NCBI GenBank assembly: GCA_021204085.1
Contig: JAJPZY010000090.1
Coordinates: 1 to 64,000, forward strand
DNA length: 64,000 nt
Direction of reading: 5' to 3'
Source: Clostridiales bacterium
GTDB taxonomy: Bacteria > Bacillota > Clostridia > Lachnospirales > Lachnospiraceae
The notes beneath the pieces are model-generated. The model saw only the letters and a list, made by a program, of their open reading frames with translations. It made no database searches and was not told where the DNA came from. This document shows, in pieces, positions 41,359 through 52,106 of the stretch. A program made the translations under genes and the position numbers. Within the stretch, counting starts at the first letter, position 1; each line of letters begins with the position of its first letter.

Positions 41359-42522
41359 ATGAAGACAATAGCGATTCTCGGATCAACAGGATCCATCGGG
41401 ACACAGACGCTGGACGTCATCCGTCAGCATAAGGAGGATTTTTGCGTAAGCGCCCTCTCCGCAGGCGGCAATGTGGCGCTGCTTGAGAAGCAGATACGGG
41501 AGTTTCATCCGGCACTGGTTTCGGTTGCATCGGAAAAGAAAGCAAAAGAGCTGCGGATTCTGACCGCAGACCTGGATATTGAGATTTTATACGGCATGGA
41601 GGGGCTCCTGGCTGTGGCGACGCAGGAGCAGTCAGAGATACTGGTGACGGCTGTCGTCGGTATGATGGGAATACGCCCCACGATGGCGGCTATCAAAGCC
41701 GGTAAGGATATTGCGCTGGCGAACAAGGAGACGCTGGTCACGGCCGGGCATCTGATCATGCCGATGGCAGAAGCGTGCGGCGTAAAAATCCTGCCGGTAG
41801 ACAGTGAACATTCCGCAATCTTCCAGTCCTGGCACGGGGAGAAAGCCTGCGGCAACCGTATTGATAAAATCCTCCTGACCGCTTCCGGAGGGCCGTTCCG
41901 CGGGAAAAAACGGGGGGACCTGGAGACCGTGATATTGGCGGACGCTCTCCATCATCCAAACTGGTCCATGGGAAGAAAAATCACCGTGGATTCCGCGACG
42001 ATGGTAAACAAAGGGCTGGAAGTGATGGAGGCGAAGTGGCTGTTTGGCGTGGAGCTGGATCAGATTCAGGTGGTGGTTCACCCGCAGAGTGTGATTCATT
42101 CGATGGTGCAGTATGAGGACGGCGCGGTCATCGCACAGCTCGGCACACCGGATATGCGGCTGCCAATTCAGTATGCGCTTTATTATCCGGAAAGAAGATA
42201 TCTGAATGAGGAAAGACTGGATTTCTATAAGCTGGCCTCGCTGACTTTTGAAAAACCGGATGCGGAGACATTTACCGGACTGCATCTCGCTCTTGAGGCG
42301 ATGCGCCGCGGCGGGAATATGCCGACTGTCTTTAACGCTGCCAATGAAAAAGCAGTTGCCCTGTTTCTGGATCAGAAAATCCGCTTCCTTGAGATCGCAG
42401 ATCTGATCGCGGAATCTATGGCAAATGTGCCATTTAAAGAACATCCTGATCTGGATGATATCCTGAACACAGAAAAAGCAGTATATGAATATATTGACCG
42501 GGGAGAGAAAGGAATAAGGTAG
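41359..42522 (+). CDS. dxr: 1-deoxy-D-xylulose 5-phosphate reductoisomerase
   Basis: IAILGSTGSIGTQTLDVI; LPVDSEHSAIFQ; LTASGGPFRG. Confidence 0.97.
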   Translation: MKTIAILGSTGSIGTQTLDVIRQHKEDFCVSALSAGGNVALLEKQIREFHPALVSVASEKKAKELRILTADLDIEILYGMEGLLAVATQEQSEILVTAVVGMMGIRPTMAAIKAGKDIALANKETLVTAGHLIMPMAEACGVKILPVDSEHSAIFQSWHGEKACGNRIDKILLTASGGPFRGKKRGDLETVILADALHHPNWSMGRKITVDSATMVNKGLEVMEAKWLFGVELDQIQVVVHPQSVIHSMVQYEDGAVIAQLGTPDMRLPIQYALYYPERRYLNEERLDFYKLASLTFEKPDAETFTGLHLALEAMRRGGNMPTVFNAANEKAVALFLDQKIRFLEIADLIAESMANVPFKEHPDLDDILNTEKAVYEYIDRGEKGIR

Positions 42523-42526
42523 CATT

Positions 42527-43567
42527 TTGATTGTAAGATATATAGTTGCGATTGTCCTCTTCAGCGTCATCATTCTTTTTCATGAACTGGGGCATTTCCT
42601 TCTTGCGAAGGCGAACAATATCCGCGTGAACGAGTTTTGCCTCGGATTCGGACCGACCATCGTCGGATTCACTAGGGGAGAGACGAAGTATTCCCTTAAG
42701 CTGCTTCCTTTCGGCGGCGCCTGCATGATGGAGGGAGAAGACAGCGAGAGTGACGATGAACGTTCTTTCCAGAAAAAATCGGTCTGGGCGAGAATCAGCG
42801 TGGTCGCCGCCGGACCCATTTTTAATTTCATCATGGCGCTGGTCTTCTCGGTTATCATTATTGCCAGCCTGGGTGTGATGAAGCCGGTGGTCGGAGACGT
42901 TATGGAGGGATATTCGGCGGCGGAAGCCGGACTGCAGGCCGGAGATGAGATTGTAAAACTCGGCAGCAAGAATATCCACTTTTATAAGGAAGTCAGCATG
43001 TACTCCCTGTTTCATGAAGGGGAAACGACCGAGGTAACTTTCGTGCGTGACGGCGAGACTTTGACGGCAACATTGACGCCAACCTATGATGAGGAAAGCG
43101 GACGGTATCTCTATGGGATTTATGCGGAGGGCTCTTACACCAGGATGGGCCCGGCCCAAACAATTCTGTATGGGGTCTATGATGTCAAATACTGGATTCA
43201 ATACACGTTTAAGAGCCTCGGTATGCTGGTCACGGGGCAGGTTACCGTAAATGACCTCTCCGGACCGGTCGGAATCGTAAAAACCATCGGGGATACCTAT
43301 GAAGAGAGCATGGCGGACGGGTATTTTTATGTGTTTTTAAATATGCTGAATATCGGAATCCTTTTGTCAGCAAACCTGGGGGTCATGAATCTGCTCCCGC
43401 TGCCTGCGCTGGACGGCGGACGGCTGGTTTTCCTCTTTATTGAGGCAATACGCGGGAAACGCATCAGCGAAAACAAAGAGGGCATGGTACACTTTATCGG
43501 TCTGATGTGTCTGTTTGCGCTGATGATCTTTGTGATGTTCAATGATGTCCGGAAGCTGTTTTTGTAA
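42527..43567 (+). CDS. rseP: RIP metalloprotease RseP (TTG start)
   Basis: ILFHELGHFLLAKANNIRVNEFCLGFGP (HExxH), PDZ, NLLPLPALDGGRLVF. Confidence 0.93.
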   Translation: MIVRYIVAIVLFSVIILFHELGHFLLAKANNIRVNEFCLGFGPTIVGFTRGETKYSLKLLPFGGACMMEGEDSESDDERSFQKKSVWARISVVAAGPIFNFIMALVFSVIIIASLGVMKPVVGDVMEGYSAAEAGLQAGDEIVKLGSKNIHFYKEVSMYSLFHEGETTEVTFVRDGETLTATLTPTYDEESGRYLYGIYAEGSYTRMGPAQTILYGVYDVKYWIQYTFKSLGMLVTGQVTVNDLSGPVGIVKTIGDTYEESMADGYFYVFLNMLNIGILLSANLGVMNLLPLPALDGGRLVFLFIEAIRGKRISENKEGMVHFIGLMCLFALMIFVMFNDVRKLFL

Positions 43568-43598
43568 TTTTGGTAATTCGGGAAAATCAGGTGATGTT

Positions 43599-44660
43599 AT
43601 GAGAATGAAAACAAGAGAAATTAAAATCGGCGATGTTGCCATTGGCGGGAATCATCCCATCGCCATCCAGTCCATGACGAACACAAAGACGCAGGATGTG
43701 GAGGCGACGGTTGCGCAGATTCTCCGGCTGGAACGGGCGGGATGCCAGATCATCCGCTGCACGGTGCCGGATATGGAGGCCGCGCGGGCATTTGCTGAGA
43801 TCAAAAAACAGATTCACATTCCTCTGGTGGCGGATATCCATTTTGATTACCGTCTGGCAATCGCTGCTATGGAAAACGGTGCAGATAAAATCCGTATTAA
43901 CCCCGGGAATATCGGCTCGCCCGAAAAGCTGAAAGCCGTGGTGGATGCGGCGCGGGAGCGCAATATCCCGATCCGTGTTGGTGTCAACAGCGGTTCGCTG
44001 GAAAAAGAACTGCTGGAGAAATACGGCGGCGTGACAGCGGAGGGTCTGGTGGAGAGTGCGCTGGACAAGGTGCGTATGATCGAGGAATACGGGTATCATA
44101 ACCTGGTTATCAGTATTAAGTCTTCGGATGTGCTGATGTGCGTCCGCGCCCATGAGCTGATTTCCACGCAGACGGATTATCCTCTCCATGTGGGAATCAC
44201 GGAGGCAGGAACGGTTTTCAGCGGCAATATTAAGTCGGCCATCGGTCTGGGGCTGATCTTGCATCAGGGAATCGGCGACACGATCCGGGTATCCCTGACC
44301 GGAGACCCGGCGGAGGAAATCCGTTCCGCAAAGCAGATCCTGCGGACACTGGGGCTGCGAAAGGGAGGCGTCGAGGTGGTTTCGTGTCCGACCTGCGGGC
44401 GGACCAGCATTGACCTGATTTCTTTGGCAAATCAGGTGGAGACCATGGTGATGGAATTTCCGCTGGATATCAAAGTGGCGGTCATGGGCTGCGTGGTCAA
44501 CGGACCGGGCGAAGCGCGAGAGGCCGATATCGGCATCTGCGGCGGGCAGGGCGAAGGGCTGCTCATCCACCGGGGCGAGGTGATCCGCCGTGTGCCGGAA
44601 GACCAGCTGCTGGATGCGCTGCGCGGAGAACTGATGAACTGGAAAGAAAGTGCGTTGTAA
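43599..44660 (+). CDS. ispG: (E)-4-hydroxy-3-methylbut-2-enyl-diphosphate synthase
   Basis: GGNHPIAIQSMTNTKTQDVEATVAQI; SCPTCGRTSIDL; CVVNGPGEAREADIGICGG. Confidence 0.96.
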   Translation: MRMKTREIKIGDVAIGGNHPIAIQSMTNTKTQDVEATVAQILRLERAGCQIIRCTVPDMEAARAFAEIKKQIHIPLVADIHFDYRLAIAAMENGADKIRINPGNIGSPEKLKAVVDAARERNIPIRVGVNSGSLEKELLEKYGGVTAEGLVESALDKVRMIEEYGYHNLVISIKSSDVLMCVRAHELISTQTDYPLHVGITEAGTVFSGNIKSAIGLGLILHQGIGDTIRVSLTGDPAEEIRSAKQILRTLGLRKGGVEVVSCPTCGRTSIDLISLANQVETMVMEFPLDIKVAVMGCVVNGPGEAREADIGICGGQGEGLLIHRGEVIRRVPEDQLLDALRGELMNWKESAL

Positions 44661-44743
44661 TTTGCTGCGCCCTGAGGAAAGCGTGAAGGGTGTCTGAGGC
44701 GTACATTGGATAAAGGGAACGATAAGGGAGATACGGCAGCGGC

Positions 44744-47700
44744 ATGGCAAAGAATTTTTTTGAGGTGTTTCCTCAGTTAAAACTGAATGGCGATCTGGCA
44801 GGGATGCTCGAGGACACTACGGTGTCGCGGGTTTCCACGACCTCGCGCCGGGATTTTCTGCGCATCTACCTCTCCAGCAGCCGCCTGATTCCCAAACAGA
44901 AGGTATTTGTTCTGGAGCAGGAGATTAAGTGTCAGCTTTTTGCAAAGAAAAAAATCCGCATCTGTGTCATGGAAAAATTCTGCCTTTCCGAACAGTATAC
45001 GCTGCCGAATCTGATGGAGGCTTACTGGCCGTCTATCTTAAAAGAGTTTCAGAATTACAGCCAGGTGGAGTACAACCTGCTCCGCCATGCGAAATATGAA
45101 TGCACGGATCCGGGACATCTGGTCCTGACGCTGGAGGATTCTCTTCTGGCGCATCAGAAAGAGGATGAGATTTATCATATTATCGAAAAAATCCTTAATG
45201 AGCGCTGCGGAATGTCCGCACAAGTGATGATTCGTTTCTGTGAGAAAAAAGAATCTAAACTGAAACGAAACGCTGAGATTCAGATAAAGAATGAGGTGGA
45301 AAACATCATCCGTCAGTCTTCCTTCGGCAGGAATGACAGGGAAGAGTATCTGTCCGATGAGACAGTCTCGGAGGCTCCGTGGGAGGAGCCGGCGAAAGAA
45401 GGAAAACAAAAGCACAGTTACGGCTCAGGTGCGGAGCGGCCTGAAAAGAAACAAAAGGCGGGGAAAACAGGGAGTACTGCAGCCGGAACGCGAAGAGCAG
45501 ATTCCGGATTCAATCCGCAGGATGGAAATTCCGCTGAAAAAAGACAATACAGCGGCGGAAAAAATCGTTTTAATGGTCAGAATCGGGATGGCGCGGGAAG
45601 AGGCAGTTATCGCCGCAGCGACAATCCGGATGTAATTTATGGGCGTGATTTTGAAGAGGAATCAATCCGCATCGAACAGATCGCCGGTGAGATGGGCGAT
45701 GTCGTCATTCGCGGACAGGTACTCTCAGTGGAAGACCGTCCGATCCGAAATGAGAAGACCATTCTGATGTTTGCGGTTACAGACTTTACAGACACAATAA
45801 AAGTAAAGATGTTCTGCAGAAATGACATTCTCCCGGAAATCAAAGAGGGGGTAAAAGAAGGAGCATTTTTAAAAATCAAAGGCGTGACGACCATCGATCG
45901 CTTTGATCATGAGCTGACGATCGGTTCTGTCCTTGGAATGAAAAAAATTCCTTCCTTTGTGACGACACGGATGGATACCAGCCCGGAGAAACGGGTGGAA
46001 CTTCACTGTCATACGAAGATGAGTGACATGGACGGTGTCTCCGATGTAAAGGATATCATCAAACGGGCCATGAAATGGGGACATAAGGCAATCGCCATCA
46101 CAGATCATGGCGATGTGCAGGCGTTTACGGACGCTGCTCATATGTTGGGAAAAGGGGATGATTTCAAGATCCTGTATGGAATGGAGGCTTATCTCGTTGA
46201 TGATCTTAAAGGTCTGGTAGAAAACCCGCACGGACAGAAGCTGGATCATACATTTGTTGTCTTTGACCTGGAAACAACGGGATTTTCTCCTGAGAAGAAT
46301 AAGATCATTGAGATCGGGGCGGTAAAAGTGGAGGACGGAAAAATCACGGAGCGGTTTTCCACTTTTGTAAACCCTCAGACGCCGATCCCCTATGATATTG
46401 AGAAACTGACGGACATCAATGATGAGATGGTTCTTGACGCGCCGCTGATCGATCAGGCACTGCCGGAATTTATGGAGTTTTCAAAAGATGCGGTAATGGT
46501 GGCGCATAACGCGGATTTTGACATGAGTTTTATCAGAAAAAACTGTGAGCTTCTGGAAATCCCCTGTGAGAAAACCGTGCTCGATACGGTTTCGCTGGCG
46601 CGCGCGCTTCTTCCTCAGCTGAACCGCTATAAGCTGGATACGGTGGCGAAGGCTTTGCAGATTCCGCTGAACCATCATCACAGAGCGGTGGATGACGCGG
46701 GTTGTACCGCAGAGATTTTTGTGAAATTTATTGAGATGCTCCGTGCCCGGGATATTGAGAACCTGGATCAGCTGGAGATGATGGATGCATCTTCGGAGGA
46801 AAGTGTCCGCAAGCTTCCTACATACCATGCCATTATGATTGCGCAGAATGATATCGGCAGAGTGAATTTATACAAGCTTGTATCCGATTCCCATATTAAA
46901 TATTTTAACCGGCGTCCGCGCGTGCCGAAAAGTGAATTTGCACAGTGCAGGGAGGGAATTCTTCTCGGCTCCGCCTGTGAGGCCGGCGAGCTGTACCGGG
47001 CGATTTTAAATGGGCGTCCGGCGGAGGAGATTACACGGATTGCCGCATTTTACGATTATCTGGAGATTCAGCCGCTCGGAAACAATGCCTTCATGCTCCG
47101 TGATGAGAAGAGTCCGGTGGATTCGATGGAGGATATTCAGGATATCAACCGCAGAATTGTTGACCTCGGAGAACAGTTAAATAAGCCGGTGGTGGCGACC
47201 TGCGACGTGCATTTCCTGGATCCGGAGGATGAGATTTACCGGCGTATTATCATGGCCGGTAAGGGATTTAAGGACGCGGACGACCAGGCGCCGCTTTATT
47301 TGCGGACGACGGAAGAGATGCTGGAGGAGTTTTCTTATCTCGGAAGTGAGAAAGCGGAAGAGGTGGTTATCACAAATACCAATAAAATCGCGGATATGTG
47401 TGAACGCATCGATCCGGTGCGGCCGGATAAGTGTCCGCCGGAGATTGAGAATTCCGATCAGATGCTGCGTAAGATCTGCTACAACCGGGCGCATGAGATA
47501 TACGGGGAAAAGCTGCCGGAAATCGTGGAAGAACGGCTGGAGCGGGAGCTGAACTCGATCATCTCCAATGGGTTTGCCGTGATGTATATCATCGCCCAGA
47601 AGCTGGTATGGAAGTCGAACGAGGATGGCTATCTGGTGGGATCCCGCGGTTCTGTCGGCTCCTCCCTGGTGGCGACGATGGCGGGAATTACGGAGGTAAA

Positions 47701-49342
47701 CCCGTTAAGTCCGCATTACATATGCCCGAATTGCCATTACGTGGATTTTGATTCGGAAGAGGTCAGGCAGTATGCCGGGCGTGCAGGCTGCGATATGCCG
47801 GATCGTGATTGTCCGGTCTGCGGGACAAAACTAAAGAAAGAGGGTTTCGATATTCCGTTTGAGACTTTTCTTGGATTTAAGGGGAATAAGGAGCCGGATA
47901 TCGACCTGAACTTTTCCGGCGAGTATCAGAGCAAAGCGCACAAATACACAGAGGTTATTTTCGGAGACGGCCAGACCTTCCGTGCGGGAACCATCGGAAC
48001 GCTGGCAGACAAGACTGCTTTCGGATATGTGAAAAACTATTTTGAAGAGCGGGATATTCATAAGCGTAACTGTGAGATTGACCGTATTCTTCAGGGATGT
48101 GTCGGGGTGCGCCGGACGACAGGGCAGCATCCGGGCGGTATTATCGTTTTGCCCCGGGGGGAAAATATCTATTCCTTTACTCCGGTGCAGCATCCGGCCA
48201 ATGATATGGATACGGATATTATCACGACACACTTTGATTATCACTCCATTGATCATAACCTCCTAAAGCTTGATATACTGGGACACGATGATCCGACCAT
48301 GATCCGTATGCTGCAGGATCTGACGGGGGTCGACCCGCAGGATATTCCGCTGGATTCGCCGGAGGTCATGTCGCTTTTCCAGAACACTTCTGCGCTCGGC
48401 ATTGAACCGGAGGACATCGGCGGCTGCCAGCTGGGAGCGCTCGGCATTCCGGAGTTCGGCACGGACTTTGCCATGCAGATGCTGATTGATACGAAGCCGA
48501 CGCAGTTTTCCGACCTGGTGCGGATCGCGGGACTTTCCCACGGAACAGATGTGTGGCTTGACAACGCGCAGACACTGATCCAGGAGGGAAAGGCAACTAT
48601 CTCAACGGCAATCTGTACCCGTGATGATATCATGATATATCTCATCGGAAAAGGAATGGATTCCGAGGAGTCTTTTAACATCATGGAAAAAGTCCGGAAG
48701 GGTGTGGTTGCCAAGGGCAAATGCGCAGAATGGCCGCAGTGGAAGCAGGATATGATCGACCACGACGTGCCGGACTGGTATATCTGGTCCTGTGAGAAGA
48801 TCAAATATATGTTCCCGAAAGCCCATGCGGCGGCTTATGTTATGATGGCGTGGCGGATTGCCTGGTGCAAGGTATTTTATCCCCTGGCTTACTATGCGGC
48901 GTTTTTCAGTATTCGTGCTACCGCTTTTAACTACGAGCTCATGTGTCAGGGGCGCGACCGCCTGGAGTATTATCTGGAGGATTACCGGAAGCGGAAGGAT
49001 ACCCTGACAAAAAAGGAGCAGGATACGCTCCGCGACATGCGTGTTGTCGAGGAAATGTATGCGCGGGGATTTGAATTCTGGCCGCTGGATATCTATAAAG
49101 CGAAGGCCCGCCATTTTCAGATCATTGACGGAAAGCTGATGCCGGCGATCAATACCATCGACGGGATGGGCGATAAGGCGGCGGAGGGAGTCGTTGAGGC
49201 GGCGAAGGACGGACCTTTCCTTTCGCGGGATGATTTTCGGGAACGTTCGAAAGTCAGTAAGACAGTGGTAGATCTTATGGGTGACCTGGGATTGCTCGGA
49301 GATCTGCCGGAATCCAATCAGCTGTCACTGTTTGATCTTTAA
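44744..49342 (+). CDS. polC: DNA polymerase III alpha subunit, PolC type
   Basis: 1532 aa; OB fold, PHP (VELHCHTKMSDMDGVSD), DnaQ-like exonuclease (FVVFDLETTGFSPEKNKIIEIGAVKV), polymerase core. Confidence 0.98.
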   Translation: MAKNFFEVFPQLKLNGDLAGMLEDTTVSRVSTTSRRDFLRIYLSSSRLIPKQKVFVLEQEIKCQLFAKKKIRICVMEKFCLSEQYTLPNLMEAYWPSILKEFQNYSQVEYNLLRHAKYECTDPGHLVLTLEDSLLAHQKEDEIYHIIEKILNERCGMSAQVMIRFCEKKESKLKRNAEIQIKNEVENIIRQSSFGRNDREEYLSDETVSEAPWEEPAKEGKQKHSYGSGAERPEKKQKAGKTGSTAAGTRRADSGFNPQDGNSAEKRQYSGGKNRFNGQNRDGAGRGSYRRSDNPDVIYGRDFEEESIRIEQIAGEMGDVVIRGQVLSVEDRPIRNEKTILMFAVTDFTDTIKVKMFCRNDILPEIKEGVKEGAFLKIKGVTTIDRFDHELTIGSVLGMKKIPSFVTTRMDTSPEKRVELHCHTKMSDMDGVSDVKDIIKRAMKWGHKAIAITDHGDVQAFTDAAHMLGKGDDFKILYGMEAYLVDDLKGLVENPHGQKLDHTFVVFDLETTGFSPEKNKIIEIGAVKVEDGKITERFSTFVNPQTPIPYDIEKLTDINDEMVLDAPLIDQALPEFMEFSKDAVMVAHNADFDMSFIRKNCELLEIPCEKTVLDTVSLARALLPQLNRYKLDTVAKALQIPLNHHHRAVDDAGCTAEIFVKFIEMLRARDIENLDQLEMMDASSEESVRKLPTYHAIMIAQNDIGRVNLYKLVSDSHIKYFNRRPRVPKSEFAQCREGILLGSACEAGELYRAILNGRPAEEITRIAAFYDYLEIQPLGNNAFMLRDEKSPVDSMEDIQDINRRIVDLGEQLNKPVVATCDVHFLDPEDEIYRRIIMAGKGFKDADDQAPLYLRTTEEMLEEFSYLGSEKAEEVVITNTNKIADMCERIDPVRPDKCPPEIENSDQMLRKICYNRAHEIYGEKLPEIVEERLERELNSIISNGFAVMYIIAQKLVWKSNEDGYLVGSRGSVGSSLVATMAGITEVNPLSPHYICPNCHYVDFDSEEVRQYAGRAGCDMPDRDCPVCGTKLKKEGFDIPFETFLGFKGNKEPDIDLNFSGEYQSKAHKYTEVIFGDGQTFRAGTIGTLADKTAFGYVKNYFEERDIHKRNCEIDRILQGCVGVRRTTGQHPGGIIVLPRGENIYSFTPVQHPANDMDTDIITTHFDYHSIDHNLLKLDILGHDDPTMIRMLQDLTGVDPQDIPLDSPEVMSLFQNTSALGIEPEDIGGCQLGALGIPEFGTDFAMQMLIDTKPTQFSDLVRIAGLSHGTDVWLDNAQTLIQEGKATISTAICTRDDIMIYLIGKGMDSEESFNIMEKVRKGVVAKGKCAEWPQWKQDMIDHDVPDWYIWSCEKIKYMFPKAHAAAYVMMAWRIAWCKVFYPLAYYAAFFSIRATAFNYELMCQGRDRLEYYLEDYRKRKDTLTKKEQDTLRDMRVVEEMYARGFEFWPLDIYKAKARHFQIIDGKLMPAINTIDGMGDKAAEGVVEAAKDGPFLSRDDFRERSKVSKTVVDLMGDLGLLGDLPESNQLSLFDL

Positions 49343-49367
49343 AAAAATGAAAGGGGTTGACGGTATT

Positions 49368-50303
49368 ATGAAGGATTTACAGGAGATCCGTAAGGATATT
49401 GATGCGATTGACCGACAGATTGTAGAATTGTATGAGGAACGGATGGAACTGACTACACAGGTGGCGGATTACAAAATCTCTACCGGGAAACAGGTGTTTG
49501 ACGCGGAGCGGGAGGTCTCGAAGCTGAATACGGTGGCGCAGATGGCGCACTCGGATTTTACCAGCCACGGAGTTCGCGAACTCTTTGAGCATATCATGTC
49601 GATGAGCCGGAAGAAACAGTACCAGCTTCTGACGGAACACGGAAAATTTGCTCCGACCGGTTTCGTGGAAGTCAGTGAACTGGATTTTTCCCACGCTGCC
49701 GCCGCGTGTATTGAAGCTTCTCAGGCTGCGGCGAAGAGCTATTTTTCCTCGGAAAGAAAAACAGGCATGCTTCCTGAGACGAAGGATATGAAGCCGGGAA
49801 AATCAGCCGATAGCGGGGAGGGTTTATGCGGACTTCTTCTTTGCGAAGACTGGCGGGAAGCCTGCGAAACATTGAAAAAGGGGGAGGTCAATTATCTCTT
49901 CCTTCCGGTTCAGGATCCGAAGTCCGGGTATGTATCATCCAATTATAACCTGGTAGCGGAATATGGGTTTTATATATTGGAAGAATACCGTACCAGCCCG
50001 GAGCCGAAGGATCGGTATGCGCTGATTTCACGGGACAAGCTTTCCTTAAGCGGCGCGGATAAGATCACCATTTGTTTTGAGGCGCCGGACGTCTGCGGCT
50101 CCCTTTACCACCTGATGTCGCATCTGACTTATAACAACCTGAATATGAATCGTATTGAATCAATCGTGATCTCCAGGGAACCGCTGGATTATCGGTTTTT
50201 TATGGATTTAAGCGGAAACTTAAATGACAGTGCGATCAAAAATGCGATTCTCGGCCTGGGAGGCGAAGCGCGGAATTTCAAGATTCTGGGAAATTATCGA
50301 TAG
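49368..50303 (+). CDS. chorismate mutase domain protein with C-terminal ACT domain; prephenate dehydratase core apparently shortened/degenerate
   Basis: N-term LQEIRKDIDAIDRQIVELYEERMELTTQVADYK (AroQ type); C-term DVCGSLYHLMSHLTYNNLNMNRIESIVIS (ACT); middle lacks TRF and NTA-type motifs. Confidence 0.8.
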   Translation: MKDLQEIRKDIDAIDRQIVELYEERMELTTQVADYKISTGKQVFDAEREVSKLNTVAQMAHSDFTSHGVRELFEHIMSMSRKKQYQLLTEHGKFAPTGFVEVSELDFSHAAAACIEASQAAAKSYFSSERKTGMLPETKDMKPGKSADSGEGLCGLLLCEDWREACETLKKGEVNYLFLPVQDPKSGYVSSNYNLVAEYGFYILEEYRTSPEPKDRYALISRDKLSLSGADKITICFEAPDVCGSLYHLMSHLTYNNLNMNRIESIVISREPLDYRFFMDLSGNLNDSAIKNAILGLGGEARNFKILGNYR

Positions 50304-50318
50304 GGAGGCAAATGAGTT

Positions 50319-51128
50319 ATGGACAGGAAAATGTTTTTCCTGGATATGGACGGGACGACGCTGCGCGATGACAAATCCATCCCGGAGGAGAATATTGAGG
50401 CGATTCAGGCAGCGCTTGCTCTCGGAAATTTTATTACGATTGCTACCGGTAGGACGTATGTCAGCATGCAGCCTCTCATCCGTAAGCTTGGCATGCAGCG
50501 GGAAGGATGTTTTCTGATTGCCTGTAACGGTGCGCTCCTGTATGATCTGAAAACCGGGGAAATCCTGTACGAGAGAAATCTGCCGGATGCTTACGCGGCA
50601 TATCTGTTCGCAGAAGCGGAGAAGTATGATCTGTACATGCAGTCGTTTGACGGCAGTGGTTTCCTCGCGCGGCAGGTTTGTCCGGAGGCGGAGCTTTATA
50701 CGCGGACATCCTTTCTGAATTACCGCATTGTTCCGGATCTCTGCCATTTGGAAAAATACAATACGCCGAAGGTGATGCTGATCTCCGTGGATGACCGCGC
50801 CGCTCTGCAAAAGTTTCAGGATGATCACCGTGCGTGGGAGAACGGCAGATGCATCAGTTTCTTCACATCCCCGCAGTATCTGGAATATTGCCCTGCGGGC
50901 TGTACCAAGGCCTCCGGTATTCCGTTTTTTGAGCAGCGCTTCGGTATTGCGCATGAAAACACCATTGCGGTCGGCGATGAGGAAAACGACCTGCCGATGA
51001 TCCAGGCGGCCGGCATCGGAATCGCCATGAAAAATGCCGGGGAAAACATCCGTAAATATGCGGATGAAGTCACGGAAAGAGACAATAATCATGGCGGGGT
51101 CGCCGATGTGATCCGGCGGTATATGTGA
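50319..51128 (+). CDS. Cof-type HAD-IIB family hydrolase
   Basis: FFLDMDGTTLRDDKSIPEENIEAI; IAVGDEENDLPMIQAAGIGIAMKNA. Confidence 0.93.
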   Translation: MDRKMFFLDMDGTTLRDDKSIPEENIEAIQAALALGNFITIATGRTYVSMQPLIRKLGMQREGCFLIACNGALLYDLKTGEILYERNLPDAYAAYLFAEAEKYDLYMQSFDGSGFLARQVCPEAELYTRTSFLNYRIVPDLCHLEKYNTPKVMLISVDDRAALQKFQDDHRAWENGRCISFFTSPQYLEYCPAGCTKASGIPFFEQRFGIAHENTIAVGDEENDLPMIQAAGIGIAMKNAGENIRKYADEVTERDNNHGGVADVIRRYM

Positions 51129-51139
51129 TAAAACTCCGG

Positions 51140-51991
51140 TTATTCCGCAGTGAAATGCCGGCGCTTCAATTCTTCTAAAAACTCATAGGGGACGGACAGA
51201 TTGCCTTTTCCGCTTCCGAGCTTTATCTGAGGCTTGTTGGAACCGTGAAAGTCGGAACCGCCGGAGAGGAGAAGGCCGAAATCCGCGGCGATGCGGCGGT
51301 ATTTCTGCTCGTCATCCCCTTCATTGCAGGAGTAGACCGCCTCAATTCCGTCCAGCCCGACGGCTTTCATTTCGGTAATCATCTGAAGCAGGGTTTCGTC
51401 TGAGAGTTTGTACAGGCACGGATGCGCCAGAACCGCAAGACCGCCTGCTTCATGGATCAGTTCCACCGCCCGCATGGGAGTAATCTTGTATCTCTCAACG
51501 TAACAGATGCAGCCGCTGCCGATATAGCGGTCAAAGGCGGTCTGTATATCGGGAATCTGATGGGTATCGGCCAGATAGCGGGCGATGTGCGGCCGCGCCA
51601 CGACAGAGTCCGGGTTTCGCTCGTAGATCGCTTCCGCGGTGATGTCAAATCCTTCCTCCCGCAGCCGGTCGATCATTTTCAGGTTCCGGTTGTCCCGGTT
51701 GTCCCGAAAGATTCGAAGCTGCTCACGCAAAGATTCGTTATCCGGATCGATAAAGAGACCGACCACATGGATTTCTTCCTCTGCGTATTCGGTAGAAAGC
51801 TCTACGCCGGGAATCGTTTCAATTCCGTATTTTTGTCCGGCAGCCATCAGCTCGGCAATCCCATCTGTGGAATCGTGGTCCGTAAGGGCAATAGCGGAAA
51901 GGCCGGTTTTTTTGGCTTCCGTCACCAGCTCGGCCGGCGTGAATGTTCCGTCAGAACCGGTGGAATGCGTATGCAGGTCGATTTGTTTCAT
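51140..51991 (-). CDS. PHP domain phosphoesterase
   Basis: MKQIDLHTHSTGSDGTFTPAELV; ALTDHDSTDGI; LAHPCLY; GGSDFHGSN; start at 51991 preceded by AAAGGAACC. Confidence 0.92.
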   Translation of the reverse strand: MKQIDLHTHSTGSDGTFTPAELVTEAKKTGLSAIALTDHDSTDGIAELMAAGQKYGIETIPGVELSTEYAEEEIHVVGLFIDPDNESLREQLRIFRDNRDNRNLKMIDRLREEGFDITAEAIYERNPDSVVARPHIARYLADTHQIPDIQTAFDRYIGSGCICYVERYKITPMRAVELIHEAGGLAVLAHPCLYKLSDETLLQMITEMKAVGLDGIEAVYSCNEGDDEQKYRRIAADFGLLLSGGSDFHGSNKPQIKLGSGKGNLSVPYEFLEELKRRHFTAE

Positions 51992-52106
51992 GAGAGGTTC
52001 CTTTCTGTATTTATAATGATGCCGAAGATTCATTTTTATGATTGTTTGCTTTTTACGGTCTTTTATTGTATTCGGTTTTTTTGTGTTTGTAAAGTAAAAA
52101 AAGTAC

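Noticed and set aside
41632-42573. 313-aa minus-strand ORF opposite dxr
   Set aside because: Antisense shadow of dxr.
43587-44750. 387-aa minus-strand ORF opposite ispG
   Set aside because: Exact antisense of ispG; composition typical of a shadow frame.
50220-51092. 290-aa minus-strand ORF opposite the HAD hydrolase
   Set aside because: Shadow of a clear HAD gene.
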